Source of the DNA: Radiobacillus deserti
GTDB taxonomy: Bacteria; Bacillota; Bacilli; Bacillales; Amphibacillaceae
Direction: 5' to 3'
Length of the DNA stretch: 64,000 bases
NCBI RefSeq assembly: GCF_007301515.1
Contig: NZ_CP041666.1
Coordinates: forward strand, 124,001-188,000
Shown here: positions 27,640-36,498 of the stretch, piece by piece
How the letters are laid out: each line of letters starts with the position of its first letter
How positions within the stretch are numbered: the stretch's first letter is position 1
Translations under genes and position numbers: made by a program
The notes under the pieces: generated by a model
Told to the model about the DNA's origin: nothing
Database searches by the model: none
What the model saw: only the letters and a program-made list of their open reading frames with translations

Positions 27640-28269
27640 ATGACGAAAGGAATCTTAGGGAGAAAGATCGGCATGACTCAACTTTTCAATGAAGCTGGCG
27701 AGCTAGTTCCTGTTACTGTAATTCAAGCTGAGCCTAACGTTGTACTTCAACTTAAAACAGTTGAGAGTGACGGTTATGAAGCAGTTCAAGTAGGATTTGC
27801 TGATCAAAAAGCAAATAATGCAAACAAACCTGCTAAAGGTCATGCTGAAAAAGCGAACACAACGCCTAAGCGCTTCATTCGTGAATTCCGTGACGCTAAT
27901 CTTGAAGACTACACAGTAGGTCAAGAAATTGGCGTAGACGTATTTCAAGCTGGAGATATCGTAGATGTAACTGGTACTTCTAAAGGGAAAGGTTTCCAAG
28001 GTGCGATCAAGAGACATAACCAATCTCGTGGACCAATGTCTCACGGTTCTCGTTACCATAGAAGACCAGGTTCAATGGGTGTAATTGACCCTATGCACGT
28101 GTTCAAAGGTAAAAAACTACCAGGACAAATGGGTGGAGGAACAATCACGATCCAAAACCTTGAAGTAGTAAAAGTAGATACAGAGCGTAACTTACTTTTA
28201 GTAAAAGGCAATGTACCTGGTGCGAAAAAATCTTATGTTCAAATTACCAGTGCGGTAAAGGCTAACTAA
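27640..28269 (+). CDS. rplC: 50S ribosomal protein L3
   Basis: 209 residues. L3 starts 50S assembly; its long loop reaches the peptidyl transferase centre (HGSRYHRRPGSMG, GKKLPGQMGGG). Begins MTKGILGRKIGMTQ. AATGGAGGTG site, 31 bases after rpsJ. Confidence 0.97.
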   Translation: MTKGILGRKIGMTQLFNEAGELVPVTVIQAEPNVVLQLKTVESDGYEAVQVGFADQKANNANKPAKGHAEKANTTPKRFIREFRDANLEDYTVGQEIGVDVFQAGDIVDVTGTSKGKGFQGAIKRHNQSRGPMSHGSRYHRRPGSMGVIDPMHVFKGKKLPGQMGGGTITIQNLEVVKVDTERNLLLVKGNVPGAKKSYVQITSAVKAN

Positions 28270-28294
28270 TCATTATTTGAAGGGAGGATATGTC

Positions 28295-28918
28295 ATGCCT
28301 AAAGTAGCACTATATAATCAAACTGGATCTCAAGTTGGCGATGTGGAATTAAATGATGCTGTATTTGGAATTGAACCAAATGAGCATGTATTACACGAAG
28401 CAGTCCTTATGCAACGCGCTTCTTTACGCCAAGGAACTCACGATGTAAAAAATCGTTCTGAAGTTCGTGGTGGTGGACGTAAACCGTGGCGTCAAAAAGG
28501 TACTGGTCGTGCTCGTCAAGGTTCTATCCGTTCTCCACAATGGGTTGGTGGTGGAACAGTATTCGGACCAACTCCACGTAGCTACAGCTATAAACTACCG
28601 AAAAAGGTTCGTAGATTGGCATTAAAATCTGCGCTATCTTCTAAGGTGAATGAAGAAAGCTTGTTCGTACTCGACAATCTTTCAATCGAAGCTCCAAAAA
28701 CAAAAGAAGTAAAAGCTATCTTAGCTGGTTTAAATGTAGATAGCAAAGCTTTAATTGTTACACTTGAAAAAGATGAAGTAGTTGCGCGTTCTGCTAACAA
28801 CTTACCTGGAGTGAAAGTACTAACTGTAAGTGAAGTAAATGTTTTAGATTTGCTTACGCATGACAAGCTGATCTTGACGAAAGAGGCAGCTGAAAAAGCA
28901 GGGGAGGTGCTTGCATAA
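28295..28918 (+). CDS. rplD: 50S ribosomal protein L4
   Basis: 207 residues from ATG 28295 (MPKVALYNQTGSQ), chosen because AAGGGAGGA precedes it and homologues start here; an in-frame ATG at 28277 lies before that site. The extended loop lining the exit tunnel (GGGRKPWRQKGTGRARQG) is intact. Overlaps rplW by one base (TAATG). Confidence 0.96.
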   Translation: MPKVALYNQTGSQVGDVELNDAVFGIEPNEHVLHEAVLMQRASLRQGTHDVKNRSEVRGGGRKPWRQKGTGRARQGSIRSPQWVGGGTVFGPTPRSYSYKLPKKVRRLALKSALSSKVNEESLFVLDNLSIEAPKTKEVKAILAGLNVDSKALIVTLEKDEVVARSANNLPGVKVLTVSEVNVLDLLTHDKLILTKEAAEKAGEVLA

Positions 28919-29208
28919 TGAAAGATCCACGTGATATTATTAAGCGCCCAGTTATTACTGAGAATTCTGCAGATTTAATGGCTGATAAAAAATATACCTT
29001 TGAAGTGAGTACCAAAGCGAACAAAACTGAAATCAAAGATGCGATTGAAAGCATTTTTGGTGTGAAAGTTGTGAACGTAAATACAATGAACCTTAAAGGT
29101 AAATTCAAGCGTATGGGACGTTACGGAGGATTCCGCCCAGATCGCAAGAAAGCAATTGTTACACTATCTGCTGATAGTAAAGAGCTAGACTTCTTTGAAG
29201 GTGTTTAA
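28918..29208 (+). CDS. rplW: 50S ribosomal protein L23
   Basis: 96 residues. L23 lies at the exit of the peptide tunnel and docks trigger factor and SRP. Begins with KDPRDIIKRPVITENS; the C-terminal FRPDRKKAIVTL strand is conserved. GGGGAGGTG ribosome-binding site lies inside rplD, with the start overlapping its stop. Confidence 0.96.
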   Translation: MKDPRDIIKRPVITENSADLMADKKYTFEVSTKANKTEIKDAIESIFGVKVVNVNTMNLKGKFKRMGRYGGFRPDRKKAIVTLSADSKELDFFEGV

Positions 29209-29239
29209 TCTATTATTTGAATAAAAAGGAGGGAAAACG

Positions 29240-30070
29240 ATGGCGATTAAAAAATACAAACCAACCTCTAATGGTCGACGTGGTATGTCAGTTTCTGATT
29301 TCGCTGAAATCACTACTGATAAACCAGAAAAATCCTTGCTTGCTCCACTTCACAAACGTGGTGGTCGTAACAACCAAGGTAAGTTAACAGTTCGTCATCA
29401 GGGCGGCGGTCACAAACGTCAATATCGTATTATTGATTTCAAACGCGATAAAGATGGAATACCTGGACGCGTTGCTACTATTGAGTACGATCCAAACCGT
29501 ACTGCTAATATTGCGTTAATTAACTATGTTGATGGTGAAAAACGTTATATTCTAGCTCCAAAAGGACTTAAAGTAGGAGACGAGATACTTTCTGGAGAGG
29601 GCGCTGACATCAAAGTTGGGCACACTTTAGAGCTTCAAAAAATTCCAGTAGGTACTGTTATCCACAACATCGAGTTAAAACCAGGTCGCGGAGGACAATT
29701 AGTTCGTTCTGCTGGTTCACAAGCTCAAATCCTTGGACGTGAAGATAAATATGTACTTGTAAGACTAACTTCTGGAGAAGTTCGTTTAATCCTAGGTACT
29801 TGCCGTGCAACGGTTGGTCAAGTAGGTAACTTAGAACACGAACTAATCAACGTTGGTAAAGCTGGACGTTCTCGCTGGAAAGGTATTCGTCCAACTGTAC
29901 GTGGTTCTGTAATGAACCCGAACGATCACCCACACGGTGGTGGTGAAGGACGTGCGCCAATCGGACGTAAGTCACCAATGTCTCCATGGGGTAAACCAAC
30001 TCTTGGGTACAAAACTCGTAAACGTAACAAACCAACTGATAAGTTTATCGTACGTAAACGTAAAAAATAA
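29240..30070 (+). CDS. rplB: 50S ribosomal protein L2
   Basis: 276 residues. L2 is needed for subunit joining and peptidyl transfer. The C-terminal NPNDHPHGGGEGRAPIGRK segment carries the conserved histidine near residue 230. AAAAGGAGGGAAA site. Confidence 0.97.
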   Translation: MAIKKYKPTSNGRRGMSVSDFAEITTDKPEKSLLAPLHKRGGRNNQGKLTVRHQGGGHKRQYRIIDFKRDKDGIPGRVATIEYDPNRTANIALINYVDGEKRYILAPKGLKVGDEILSGEGADIKVGHTLELQKIPVGTVIHNIELKPGRGGQLVRSAGSQAQILGREDKYVLVRLTSGEVRLILGTCRATVGQVGNLEHELINVGKAGRSRWKGIRPTVRGSVMNPNDHPHGGGEGRAPIGRKSPMSPWGKPTLGYKTRKRNKPTDKFIVRKRKK

Positions 30071-30127
30071 CGGGGTTGCTAGGCGGGAACAAAAACCCGT
30101 CTGTCAATCGCGAAGGGAGGCTTATGC

Positions 30128-30406
30128 ATGGGTCGTAGCTTAAAAAAGGGACCTTTCGTGGATGACCATTTAATGAAAAAAGTAGAACAACTTGACACTG
30201 ATAACAAAAAACAAGTGATTAAAACGTGGTCTCGTCGTTCTACCATTTTCCCTAATTTCGTTGGCCACACTATCGCTGTTTATGATGGTCGTAAACACGT
30301 ACCTGTATATGTAACAGAGGATATGGTAGGGCACAAATTAGGTGAATTCGCACCAACACGTACCTATAAAGGTCACGCTGGTGATGACAAGAAAACAAAA
30401 CGTTAA
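30128..30406 (+). CDS. rpsS: 30S ribosomal protein S19
   Basis: 92 residues. S19 pairs with S13 in the 30S head near the A-site finger. Opens MGRSLKKGPFVDDHL and contains HVPVYVTEDMVGHKLGEF, both diagnostic. AAGGGAGGC site. Its 3' end runs close to rplV (18-base gap). Confidence 0.97.
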   Translation: MGRSLKKGPFVDDHLMKKVEQLDTDNKKQVIKTWSRRSTIFPNFVGHTIAVYDGRKHVPVYVTEDMVGHKLGEFAPTRTYKGHAGDDKKTKR

Positions 30407-30424
30407 TGAGAGGAGGCACTCCTA

Positions 30425-30766
30425 ATGCAAGCTAAAGCTGTTGCAAAATCTGTTCGTATCGCTCCTCGTAAAGTTCGTTTAGTAATAGATTTAATTCGAG
30501 GAAAAAATGTAGGAGAAGCTGTTTCAATTCTACGCCACACACAACGTGGAGCTTCACCTGTAGTAGAAAAAGTACTTCGTTCGGCTATCGCTAACGCAGA
30601 GCACAATTACGAAATGAACCCAGATAACCTTGTTATCTCTGAAGCATTCGTAAACGAAGGAGCAACTTTGAAACGTTTCCGTCCACGTGCGATGGGTCGT
30701 GCTAGTCAAATCAATAAAAGAACGAGCCACATTACAGTGGTTGTATCAGAAAAGAAGGAGGGATAA
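30425..30766 (+). CDS. rplV: 50S ribosomal protein L22
   Basis: 113 residues. L22 lines the exit tunnel with a beta-hairpin (RFRPRAMGRASQINKRTSH), the site of macrolide-resistance changes and of SecM-type stalling contacts. No deletion in the hairpin is seen. Confidence 0.97.
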   Translation: MQAKAVAKSVRIAPRKVRLVIDLIRGKNVGEAVSILRHTQRGASPVVEKVLRSAIANAEHNYEMNPDNLVISEAFVNEGATLKRFRPRAMGRASQINKRTSHITVVVSEKKEG

Positions 30767-30769
30767 TTC

Positions 30770-31411
30770 GTGGGTCAAAAAGTTAATCCGATAGGACTTC
30801 GTGTCGGCGTTATCCGTGATTGGGAATCCAAATGGTACGCTGGTAAAGATTATGCTGATCTATTACATGAAGATATTAAGATTCGTGAATATATTGAACT
30901 ACGTTTAAAAGATGCAGCGGTATCTAGCATTGAAATCGAACGTGCAGCAAACCGCGTAAACATCTCTATCGCAACTGCTAAACCAGGAATGGTAATTGGT
31001 AAAGGTGGTTCCGAAGTAGAAGCTTTACGTAAGTCTCTTAATGCCCTTACTGGTAAAAGAGTTCACATCAACATCGTTGAAGTGAAAAAAGCTGATATCG
31101 ATGCGAAACTAGTTGCTGAAAATATCGCTCGTCAACTTGAAAACCGTGTTTCATTCCGTCGTGCGCAAAAACAAACGATTCAACGTGCAATGCGTGCAGG
31201 AGCTAAAGGGATCAAAACTCAAGTATCAGGCCGTCTAGGTGGAGCTGATATCGCTCGTGCGGAACACTATAGTGAAGGAACTGTACCACTACACACACTA
31301 CGTGCGGATATCGATTACGGTACTGCAGAAGCAGATACTACGTACGGTAAATTAGGTGTTAAAGTGTGGATCTATCGTGGAGAAGTCCTTCCAACTAAAA
31401 ACAACAAATAA
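30770..31411 (+). CDS. rpsC: 30S ribosomal protein S3
   Basis: 213 residues, GTG start after AAGGAGGG, three bases beyond rplV. N-terminal KH domain with the MVIGKGGSEVEALR loop near residue 65; C-terminal domain SGRLGGADIARAEHYSEG. S3 forms part of the mRNA entry channel with S4 and S5. Confidence 0.97.
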   Translation: MGQKVNPIGLRVGVIRDWESKWYAGKDYADLLHEDIKIREYIELRLKDAAVSSIEIERAANRVNISIATAKPGMVIGKGGSEVEALRKSLNALTGKRVHINIVEVKKADIDAKLVAENIARQLENRVSFRRAQKQTIQRAMRAGAKGIKTQVSGRLGGADIARAEHYSEGTVPLHTLRADIDYGTAEADTTYGKLGVKVWIYRGEVLPTKNNK

Positions 31412-31428
31412 GGAAGGGGGAACGCATT

Positions 31429-31863
31429 ATGTTAATGCCTAAACGTGTAAAACATCGTAAACAACACCGTGGTCGTATGAAAGGTCAAGCAAAAGGTGGA
31501 ACAACTGTAGCATTTGGTGAATATGGACTACAAGCTCTTGAAGCTTCTTGGATTACTAGCCGTCAAATCGAGTCTGCTCGTATCGCGATGACTCGTTACA
31601 TGAAACGTGGTGGTAAAGTTTGGATCAAAATCTTCCCAGACAAACCATACACTGCGAAACCTCTAGAAGTACGTATGGGTTCCGGTAAAGGGGCTCCAGA
31701 AGGCTGGGTAGCAGTAGTAAAACCAGGAAAGATTATGTTTGAAATCGCAGGTGTTTCTGAAGAGGTAGCACGTGAAGCGTTACGTCTTGCTTCTCATAAA
31801 TTGCCTGTTAAAACGAAATTTGTAAAACGCGAAGAAATTGGTGGTGAAATCAATGAAGGCTAA
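31429..31863 (+). CDS. rplP: 50S ribosomal protein L16
   Basis: 144 residues. L16 supports the A-site tRNA elbow. Conserved RMGSGKGAPEGWVAVVKPG near residue 80 includes the arginine hydroxylated in some bacteria. Overlaps rpmC by 11 bases. Confidence 0.97.
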   Translation: MLMPKRVKHRKQHRGRMKGQAKGGTTVAFGEYGLQALEASWITSRQIESARIAMTRYMKRGGKVWIKIFPDKPYTAKPLEVRMGSGKGAPEGWVAVVKPGKIMFEIAGVSEEVAREALRLASHKLPVKTKFVKREEIGGEINEG

Positions 31864-32053
31864 TGAAATAAGAGAACTAACCACTGCCGAAATTGAACAA
31901 AAAGTTAAATCTTTAAAAGAAGAGCTTTTCAACTTGCGTTTCCAGTTAGCGACAGGACAACTTGAAAACACTGCACGTCTTCGTGAAGTTCGCAAATCTA
32001 TCGCGCGTATGAAAACTGTTGTTCGTGAAAGAGAGCTAAGCGTAAATAACTAG
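31853..32053 (+). CDS. rpmC: 50S ribosomal protein L29
   Basis: 66 residues from ATG 31853 (MKANEIRELTTAEIEQKV); the upstream in-frame codon at 31838 is rejected on homology. Two helices with the central LKEELFNLRFQLATGQLEN typical of L29, next to L23 at the tunnel exit. It begins inside rplP, suggesting coupling. Confidence 0.95.
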   Translation: MKANEIRELTTAEIEQKVKSLKEELFNLRFQLATGQLENTARLREVRKSIARMKTVVRERELSVNN

Positions 32054-32079
32054 TAAACCCGAGAGGAGGTTAGCCTCAA

Positions 32080-32343
32080 ATGAGTGAACGTAATAACCGT
32101 AAAGTCTACACAGGTCGTGTAGTCTCTGACAAAATGGATAAGACCATTACAGTAATGGTTGAGACATATAAGTTCCATAAGCTGTATGGAAAACGTGTTA
32201 AGTACTCTAAGAAATTCAAAGCACATGACGAAAACAACCAGGCTAAAACTGGAGATATCGTGCGTATCATGGAAACTCGTCCACTTTCAGCTACAAAACG
32301 TTTCCGTTTAGTTGAAGTTGTCGAAGAAGCCGTAATTATTTAA
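32080..32343 (+). CDS. rpsQ: 30S ribosomal protein S17
   Basis: 87 residues, OB fold. S17 is a primary 16S binder in the 30S body. Diagnostic GRVVSDKMDKTITV and KTGDIVRIMETRPLSATKRFRLV. GAGAGGAGG site. Confidence 0.97.
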   Translation: MSERNNRKVYTGRVVSDKMDKTITVMVETYKFHKLYGKRVKYSKKFKAHDENNQAKTGDIVRIMETRPLSATKRFRLVEVVEEAVII

Positions 32344-32387
32344 TTAAATTTCGCTCGGATTGGTTTCCGAAGGGAGGTTACAAGAGT

Positions 32388-32756
32388 ATGATTCAACAAG
32401 AGACTCGTTTGAAAGTAGCAGACAACTCAGGTGCACGTGAAGTACTTACAATTAAAGTACTAGGTGGATCTGGTCGCAAAACTGCAAACATTGGTGATGT
32501 TATCGTGTGTACGGTGAAACAAGCAACACCAGGGGGCGTTGTCAAAAAAGGTGATGTAGTTAAAGCTGTAATTGTTCGAACAAAGAGTGGAGTTCGTCGT
32601 AAAGACGGTTCTTATATCAAATTTGATGAGAACGCAGCAGTAATCATTCGTGATGACAAAAGTCCAAGAGGAACTCGTATCTTTGGACCGGTAGCACGTG
32701 AACTACGTGATGCTAAATTCATGAAGATCGTATCTCTAGCACCAGAAGTACTATAA
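32388..32756 (+). CDS. rplN: 50S ribosomal protein L14
   Basis: 122 residues. Starts MIQQETRLKVADNSGARE; contains SPRGTRIFGPVARELR. L14 forms bridge B5/B8 and is the binding site for silencing factor RsfS. AAGGGAGG site. Confidence 0.97.
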   Translation: MIQQETRLKVADNSGAREVLTIKVLGGSGRKTANIGDVIVCTVKQATPGGVVKKGDVVKAVIVRTKSGVRRKDGSYIKFDENAAVIIRDDKSPRGTRIFGPVARELRDAKFMKIVSLAPEVL

Positions 32757-32791
32757 ATGAATGATAAGCCTTGTAAGGAGGTGCGCTAAGC

Positions 32792-33103
32792 ATGCATGTT
32801 AAAAAAGGTGATAAAGTTCAGGTGATCTCTGGTAAGGATAAAGGCAAAACAGGAACTATCCTTGAAGCCTACCCGAAAAAAGATCGTGTGTTGGTAGAAG
32901 GTGTGAACGTCGTAAAAAAACACACTAAGCCTTCTCAAGACAACCCACAAGGCGGGATTCTTAACCAAGAAGCACCGATTCATGTTTCTAACGTAATGCC
33001 AATTGATTCGAAATCTGGCGAACCAACACGAGTTGGATATGAAGTACGCGACGGAAAGAAAGTTCGTATCGCTAAAAAATCAGGTCAACCATTAGATAAA
33101 TAA
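32792..33103 (+). CDS. rplX: 50S ribosomal protein L24
   Basis: 103 residues with an N-terminal KOW motif (KGDKVQVISGKDKGKTGTI). An assembly-initiating protein of the 50S. AAGGAGGTG site. Confidence 0.97.
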   Translation: MHVKKGDKVQVISGKDKGKTGTILEAYPKKDRVLVEGVNVVKKHTKPSQDNPQGGILNQEAPIHVSNVMPIDSKSGEPTRVGYEVRDGKKVRIAKKSGQPLDK

Positions 33104-33130
33104 GATTAGCGATGAAAGGAGGTCTTCTCG

Positions 33131-33670
33131 ATGAACGAATTAAAACAAAGATATTTAAATGAGATTGTACCATCACTAGTTGAAAAATTTAACTATAGCT
33201 CTGTAATGGAAGTACCAAAAGTAGAAAAAATAATCATTAACATGGGTGTCGGTGACGCGGTTCAAAACTCTAAAGCGTTAGATAGCGCGGTAGAAGAACT
33301 AGCACTTATCTCCGGTCAACAACCATTAATTACAAAAGCGAAAAAATCAATCGCAGGCTTCCGTTTACGTGAGGGAATGCCGATTGGTGCAAAAGTAACT
33401 CTTCGTGGAGAGCGTATGTATGAATTCCTTCATAAATTAATCGCTGTTTCCTTACCACGTGTACGTGACTTCCGTGGTATCTCGAAGAAAGCTTTTGATG
33501 GTCGTGGTAACTACACACTTGGTGTGAAAGAACAATTGATTTTCCCGGAAATTAATTATGATCAAGTAAGTAAAGTACGTGGTATGGACATCGTTATTGT
33601 TACAACTGCTAACACAGATGAAGAATCACGTGAGCTTTTAACTCAACTTGGCATGCCTTTCCAAAAATAA
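33131..33670 (+). CDS. rplE: 50S ribosomal protein L5
   Basis: 179 residues. L5 carries 5S rRNA into the 50S with L18 and touches the P-site tRNA. Visible: PKVEKIIINMGVGDA, ITKAKKSIAGFRLREG, RVRDFRGIS. AAAGGAGG site. Confidence 0.97.
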   Translation: MNELKQRYLNEIVPSLVEKFNYSSVMEVPKVEKIIINMGVGDAVQNSKALDSAVEELALISGQQPLITKAKKSIAGFRLREGMPIGAKVTLRGERMYEFLHKLIAVSLPRVRDFRGISKKAFDGRGNYTLGVKEQLIFPEINYDQVSKVRGMDIVIVTTANTDEESRELLTQLGMPFQK

Positions 33671-33699
33671 GCTGAAAGCTAATAGAAGGAGGGAAAATT

Positions 33700-33885
33700 G
33701 TGGCTAAAAAATCAATGATCGCGAAGCAGAAACGTCCTCAAAAGTTTAAAGTACAAGAGTACACTCGTTGCGAACGCTGTGGTCGTCCACATTCTGTACT
33801 ACGTAAATTTAAACTTTGCCGTATTTGTTTCCGTGAACTTGCCTACAAAGGTCAAATTCCTGGTGTCAAAAAAGCAAGCTGGTAA
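33700..33885 (+). CDS. rpsZ: 30S ribosomal protein S14, zinc-binding type
   Basis: 61 residues, GTG start after AAGGAGGG. Two CxxC pairs (CERC near 24 and CRIC near 40) identify the short zinc form (type Z), as opposed to the longer zinc-independent S14. Located in the spc operon as usual. Confidence 0.96.
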   Translation: MAKKSMIAKQKRPQKFKVQEYTRCERCGRPHSVLRKFKLCRICFRELAYKGQIPGVKKASW

Positions 33886-33914
33886 ACCCCGATTAGGGAA
33901 GGAGGTAATAGATA

Positions 33915-34313
33915 ATGGTTATGACAGATCCAATCGCAGATATGCTTACTCGTATTCGTAACGCAAACATGGTGCGTCACGAGAAGCTTGAACTTCCTGC
34001 ATCTAAATTAAAAAAAGAAATCGCAGATATCCTTAAACGTGAAGGTTTCGTTCGCGATTATGAGTTTGTAGAAGATGACAAGCAAGGTGTACTACGTATT
34101 TTCTTGAAATACGGAAACAACGAAGAGCGTGTAATCACGGGCCTAAAGCGTATCAGTAAACCTGGTCTACGTGTATATGCCAAAGCTGACGAACTTCCTA
34201 AAGTCTTGAACGGATTAGGAATTGCTATCGTTTCTACATCAAAAGGTGTTTTATCTGATAAAGAAGCACGTCAACAACAAATTGGTGGAGAAGTGCTTGC
34301 ATACGTTTGGTAA
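33915..34313 (+). CDS. rpsH: 30S ribosomal protein S8
   Basis: 132 residues. Primary 16S binder of the platform; in E. coli S8 represses the spc operon. MVMTDPIADMLTRIRNAN start and the C-terminal ISTSKGVLSDKEAR-type motif (IVSTSKGVLSDKEAR). AAGGAGGT site. Confidence 0.97.
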   Translation: MVMTDPIADMLTRIRNANMVRHEKLELPASKLKKEIADILKREGFVRDYEFVEDDKQGVLRIFLKYGNNEERVITGLKRISKPGLRVYAKADELPKVLNGLGIAIVSTSKGVLSDKEARQQQIGGEVLAYVW

Positions 34314-34344
34314 TCGATTATATACAAGATAGGAGGTGCCTTTA

Positions 34345-34881
34345 ATGTCTCGTATAGGATTGAAAATTCTTGAAATCCCTGAGGGTGTTGAAGTCAAACT
34401 AGACGGAAGTACAGTTACAGTTAAGGGTCCAAAAGGAGAACTTACTCGTAACTTTCATGAAGATATGAAGATTAAAATTGAGGACAACGTACTTACAGTA
34501 GAACGTCCTAGTGATAATAAAGAACACCGTGCATTACATGGTACAACTCGTAGTATTATTGGAAACATGGTGGAAGGTGTTCACAAAGGATTTGAAAAAG
34601 CATTAGAAATCAATGGTGTAGGTTACCGTGCGACAAAACAAGGTAACAAAGTCGTTGTGAATGCTGGATACTCTCATCCTGTTGAAGTGGAACAGCCTGC
34701 TGGAATCGAACTTGATGTTCCTTCCAACACAAGAATCGTTGTAAAAGGTATCGACAAGGAATTAGTAGGTGCCATTGCAGCGAACATTAGAGCTATTCGT
34801 CCGCCAGAGCCTTATAAAGGTAAAGGTATCCGTTACGAAGGCGAATATGTGCGTCGTAAAGAAGGTAAAACTGCGAAGTAA
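34345..34881 (+). CDS. rplF: 50S ribosomal protein L6
   Basis: 178 residues from ATG 34345, which follows AGGAGGTG; ATG-like starts at 34336 precede a usable site. Two duplicated domains; C-terminal PPEPYKGKGIRYEGEYVRRKEGK is diagnostic. Lies near the GTPase centre. Confidence 0.96.
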   Translation: MSRIGLKILEIPEGVEVKLDGSTVTVKGPKGELTRNFHEDMKIKIEDNVLTVERPSDNKEHRALHGTTRSIIGNMVEGVHKGFEKALEINGVGYRATKQGNKVVVNAGYSHPVEVEQPAGIELDVPSNTRIVVKGIDKELVGAIAANIRAIRPPEPYKGKGIRYEGEYVRRKEGKTAK

Positions 34882-34946
34882 TAAACCCTTCTAATTAAGT
34901 TGGTTAACAACAAGTAAGGTAGTAGGAACAGAAAGGAGTGACCTAA

Positions 34947-35309
34947 GTGATCACTAAGCCTGATAAAAACGTTGTACGTAAAAAACGCCACAACCGTGTT
35001 CGTAAAAACCTTTTTGGTACTGCTGAGCGTCCGCGTTTAAACGTTTATCGTTCTAACAAACACATCTATGCACAGCTAATCGATGACGAGAGTGGAGTAA
35101 CACTTGCGAGTGCATCTACAGTAGATAACGGACTAAGCGTTGAAGCTACTTCTAACGTAGAGGCAGCTCAAAAAGTTGGGGAGTTAATCGCAACTCGTGC
35201 ACAAGAAAAAGGACTTAAGAACGTAGTTTTCGATCGTGGCGGTTATTTATACCACGGACGTGTAAAAGCATTAGCAGATGCTGCCCGTGAGGCAGGTCTT
35301 GAATTTTAA
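34947..35309 (+). CDS. rplR: 50S ribosomal protein L18
   Basis: 120 residues, GTG start after AAAGGAGTG. Binds 5S rRNA with L5. RPRLNVYRSNKHIYAQLIDD and FDRGGYLYHGRVKALADAAREAGLEF are typical. Confidence 0.97.
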   Translation: MITKPDKNVVRKKRHNRVRKNLFGTAERPRLNVYRSNKHIYAQLIDDESGVTLASASTVDNGLSVEATSNVEAAQKVGELIATRAQEKGLKNVVFDRGGYLYHGRVKALADAAREAGLEF

Positions 35310-35330
35310 TCGTAAAAGGAGGGACACATA

Positions 35331-35836
35331 TTGCGTACAAACATTGATCCGAATAAATTAGATCTTGAAGAACGTGTAGTTACAATTAATCGTGTTGCAA
35401 AAGTAGTAAAAGGTGGACGTCGTTTCCGTTTTGCTGCGTTAGTAGTTGTTGGAGATAAAAACGGTCATGTAGGTTTCGGTACTGGTAAAGCACAAGAGGT
35501 ACCAGATGCAATTCGCAAAGCGATTGACGATGCGAAGAAAAACCTAATTACTGTACCGATCGTAGGTACTTCTATCCCTCACGAAATCACTGGTCAATTT
35601 GGTGCTGGAAGCATCCTGATGAAGCCAGCTTCTGAAGGTACAGGAGTTATCGCGGGTGGTCCGGTTCGTGCGGTACTAGAGCTTGCTGGTGTTGGTGACA
35701 TCTTGTCTAAATCACTAGGTTCTCTAACACACCAATCAACATGGTTCGCGCTACAATTAATGGATTAAAAGAATTAAAACGTGCAGAGGAAGTTGCAAAA
35801 CTTCGTGGTAAGTCTGTAGAAGAACTGTTAGGATAA
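35331..35836 (+). CDS. rpsE: 30S ribosomal protein S5, frameshifted near the C-terminus
   Basis: TTG start after AAAGGAGGG. The frame matches S5 up to SKSLGS (residue 131), with the S5 double-stranded RNA-binding domain and FRFAALVVVGDKNGHVGFG present. Two extra bases (CT at 35724-35725, a tandem copy of CT) then shift the frame, giving LTHQSTWFALQLMD and a stop at 35766-35768 (145 residues). Dropping the two bases restores NTPINMVRATINGLKEL through KSVEELLG and a stop at 35836, a normal 167-residue S5. S5 is essential, so an error in the sequence is the simplest reading; a real allele with an altered tail is the alternative. Confidence 0.9.
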
Positions 35837-35849
35837 GGAGGGAAACTAT

Positions 35850-36029
35850 ATGTCTAAAAAATTAGAAATTACCCTCGTACGTGTTATTGGTCGTTCTGAA
35901 TCGCAAAAAGCGACTGTAAAAACACTTGGCTTAAATAAAATTCGTTCAACTGTAACACATGAAGATAACCCTGCTATTCGTGGAATGGTAGAAAAGGTAT
36001 CACACTTAGTAGAGGTAAAAGAAGTTTAA
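35850..36029 (+). CDS. rpmD: 50S ribosomal protein L30
   Basis: 59 residues: MSKKLEITLVRVIGRSESQK, then TVKTLGLNKIRSTVTHEDNPAIRG. Short beta-alpha fold of L30. AAGGAGGG site, 13 bases after the restored rpsE stop. Confidence 0.95.
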   Translation: MSKKLEITLVRVIGRSESQKATVKTLGLNKIRSTVTHEDNPAIRGMVEKVSHLVEVKEV

Positions 36030-36060
36030 GTCTTAAATTGCTAAAAGAGGAGGTGCACGC

Positions 36061-36498
36061 ATGAAACTTCATGAATTGAAACCATCAGAAACTCGTAAGA
36101 AACGTAACCGTGTTGGACGCGGAATGTCTTCTGGTAACGGAAAAACATCTGGCCGCGGACACAAAGGACAAAAAGCGCGTTCCGGTGGAGGTACTCGTCC
36201 AGGTTTTGAAGGTGGACAAATGCCACTAATCCAACGTATTCCGAAGCGTGGTTTCACAAACATTAACCGCAAGTATTATGCTATCGTTAACCTTGAAACA
36301 TTAAATCGTTTTGAAGAAGGTACAGAAGTGACTCCAGAGCTTTTACTTGAAACTGGTGTAGTTAGCAAGCTAAAAGCCGGCGTGAAAATTCTTGGAAACG
36401 GCAATGTGGAAAAGAAACTAACCGTAAAAGCTCACAAGTTCTCTGCTTCCGCTAAAGAAGCGATTGAAGCAGCGGGCGGTCAAACTGAGGTGATTTAA
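36061..36498 (+). CDS. rplO: 50S ribosomal protein L15
   Basis: 145 residues. Long basic N-terminal extension (RKKRNRVGRGMSSGNGKTSG, RGHKGQKARSGG) penetrates the 50S core. Stop overlaps the secY start (TAATG), so the two are probably translationally coupled. Confidence 0.97.
   Translation: MKLHELKPSETRKKRNRVGRGMSSGNGKTSGRGHKGQKARSGGGTRPGFEGGQMPLIQRIPKRGFTNINRKYYAIVNLETLNRFEEGTEVTPELLLETGVVSKLKAGVKILGNGNVEKKLTVKAHKFSASAKEAIEAAGGQTEVI

Noticed and set aside
35715..35768. Programmed ribosomal frameshifting in rpsE
   Set aside because: No slippery heptamer or downstream stimulatory structure; a simple CT duplication explains the break better.
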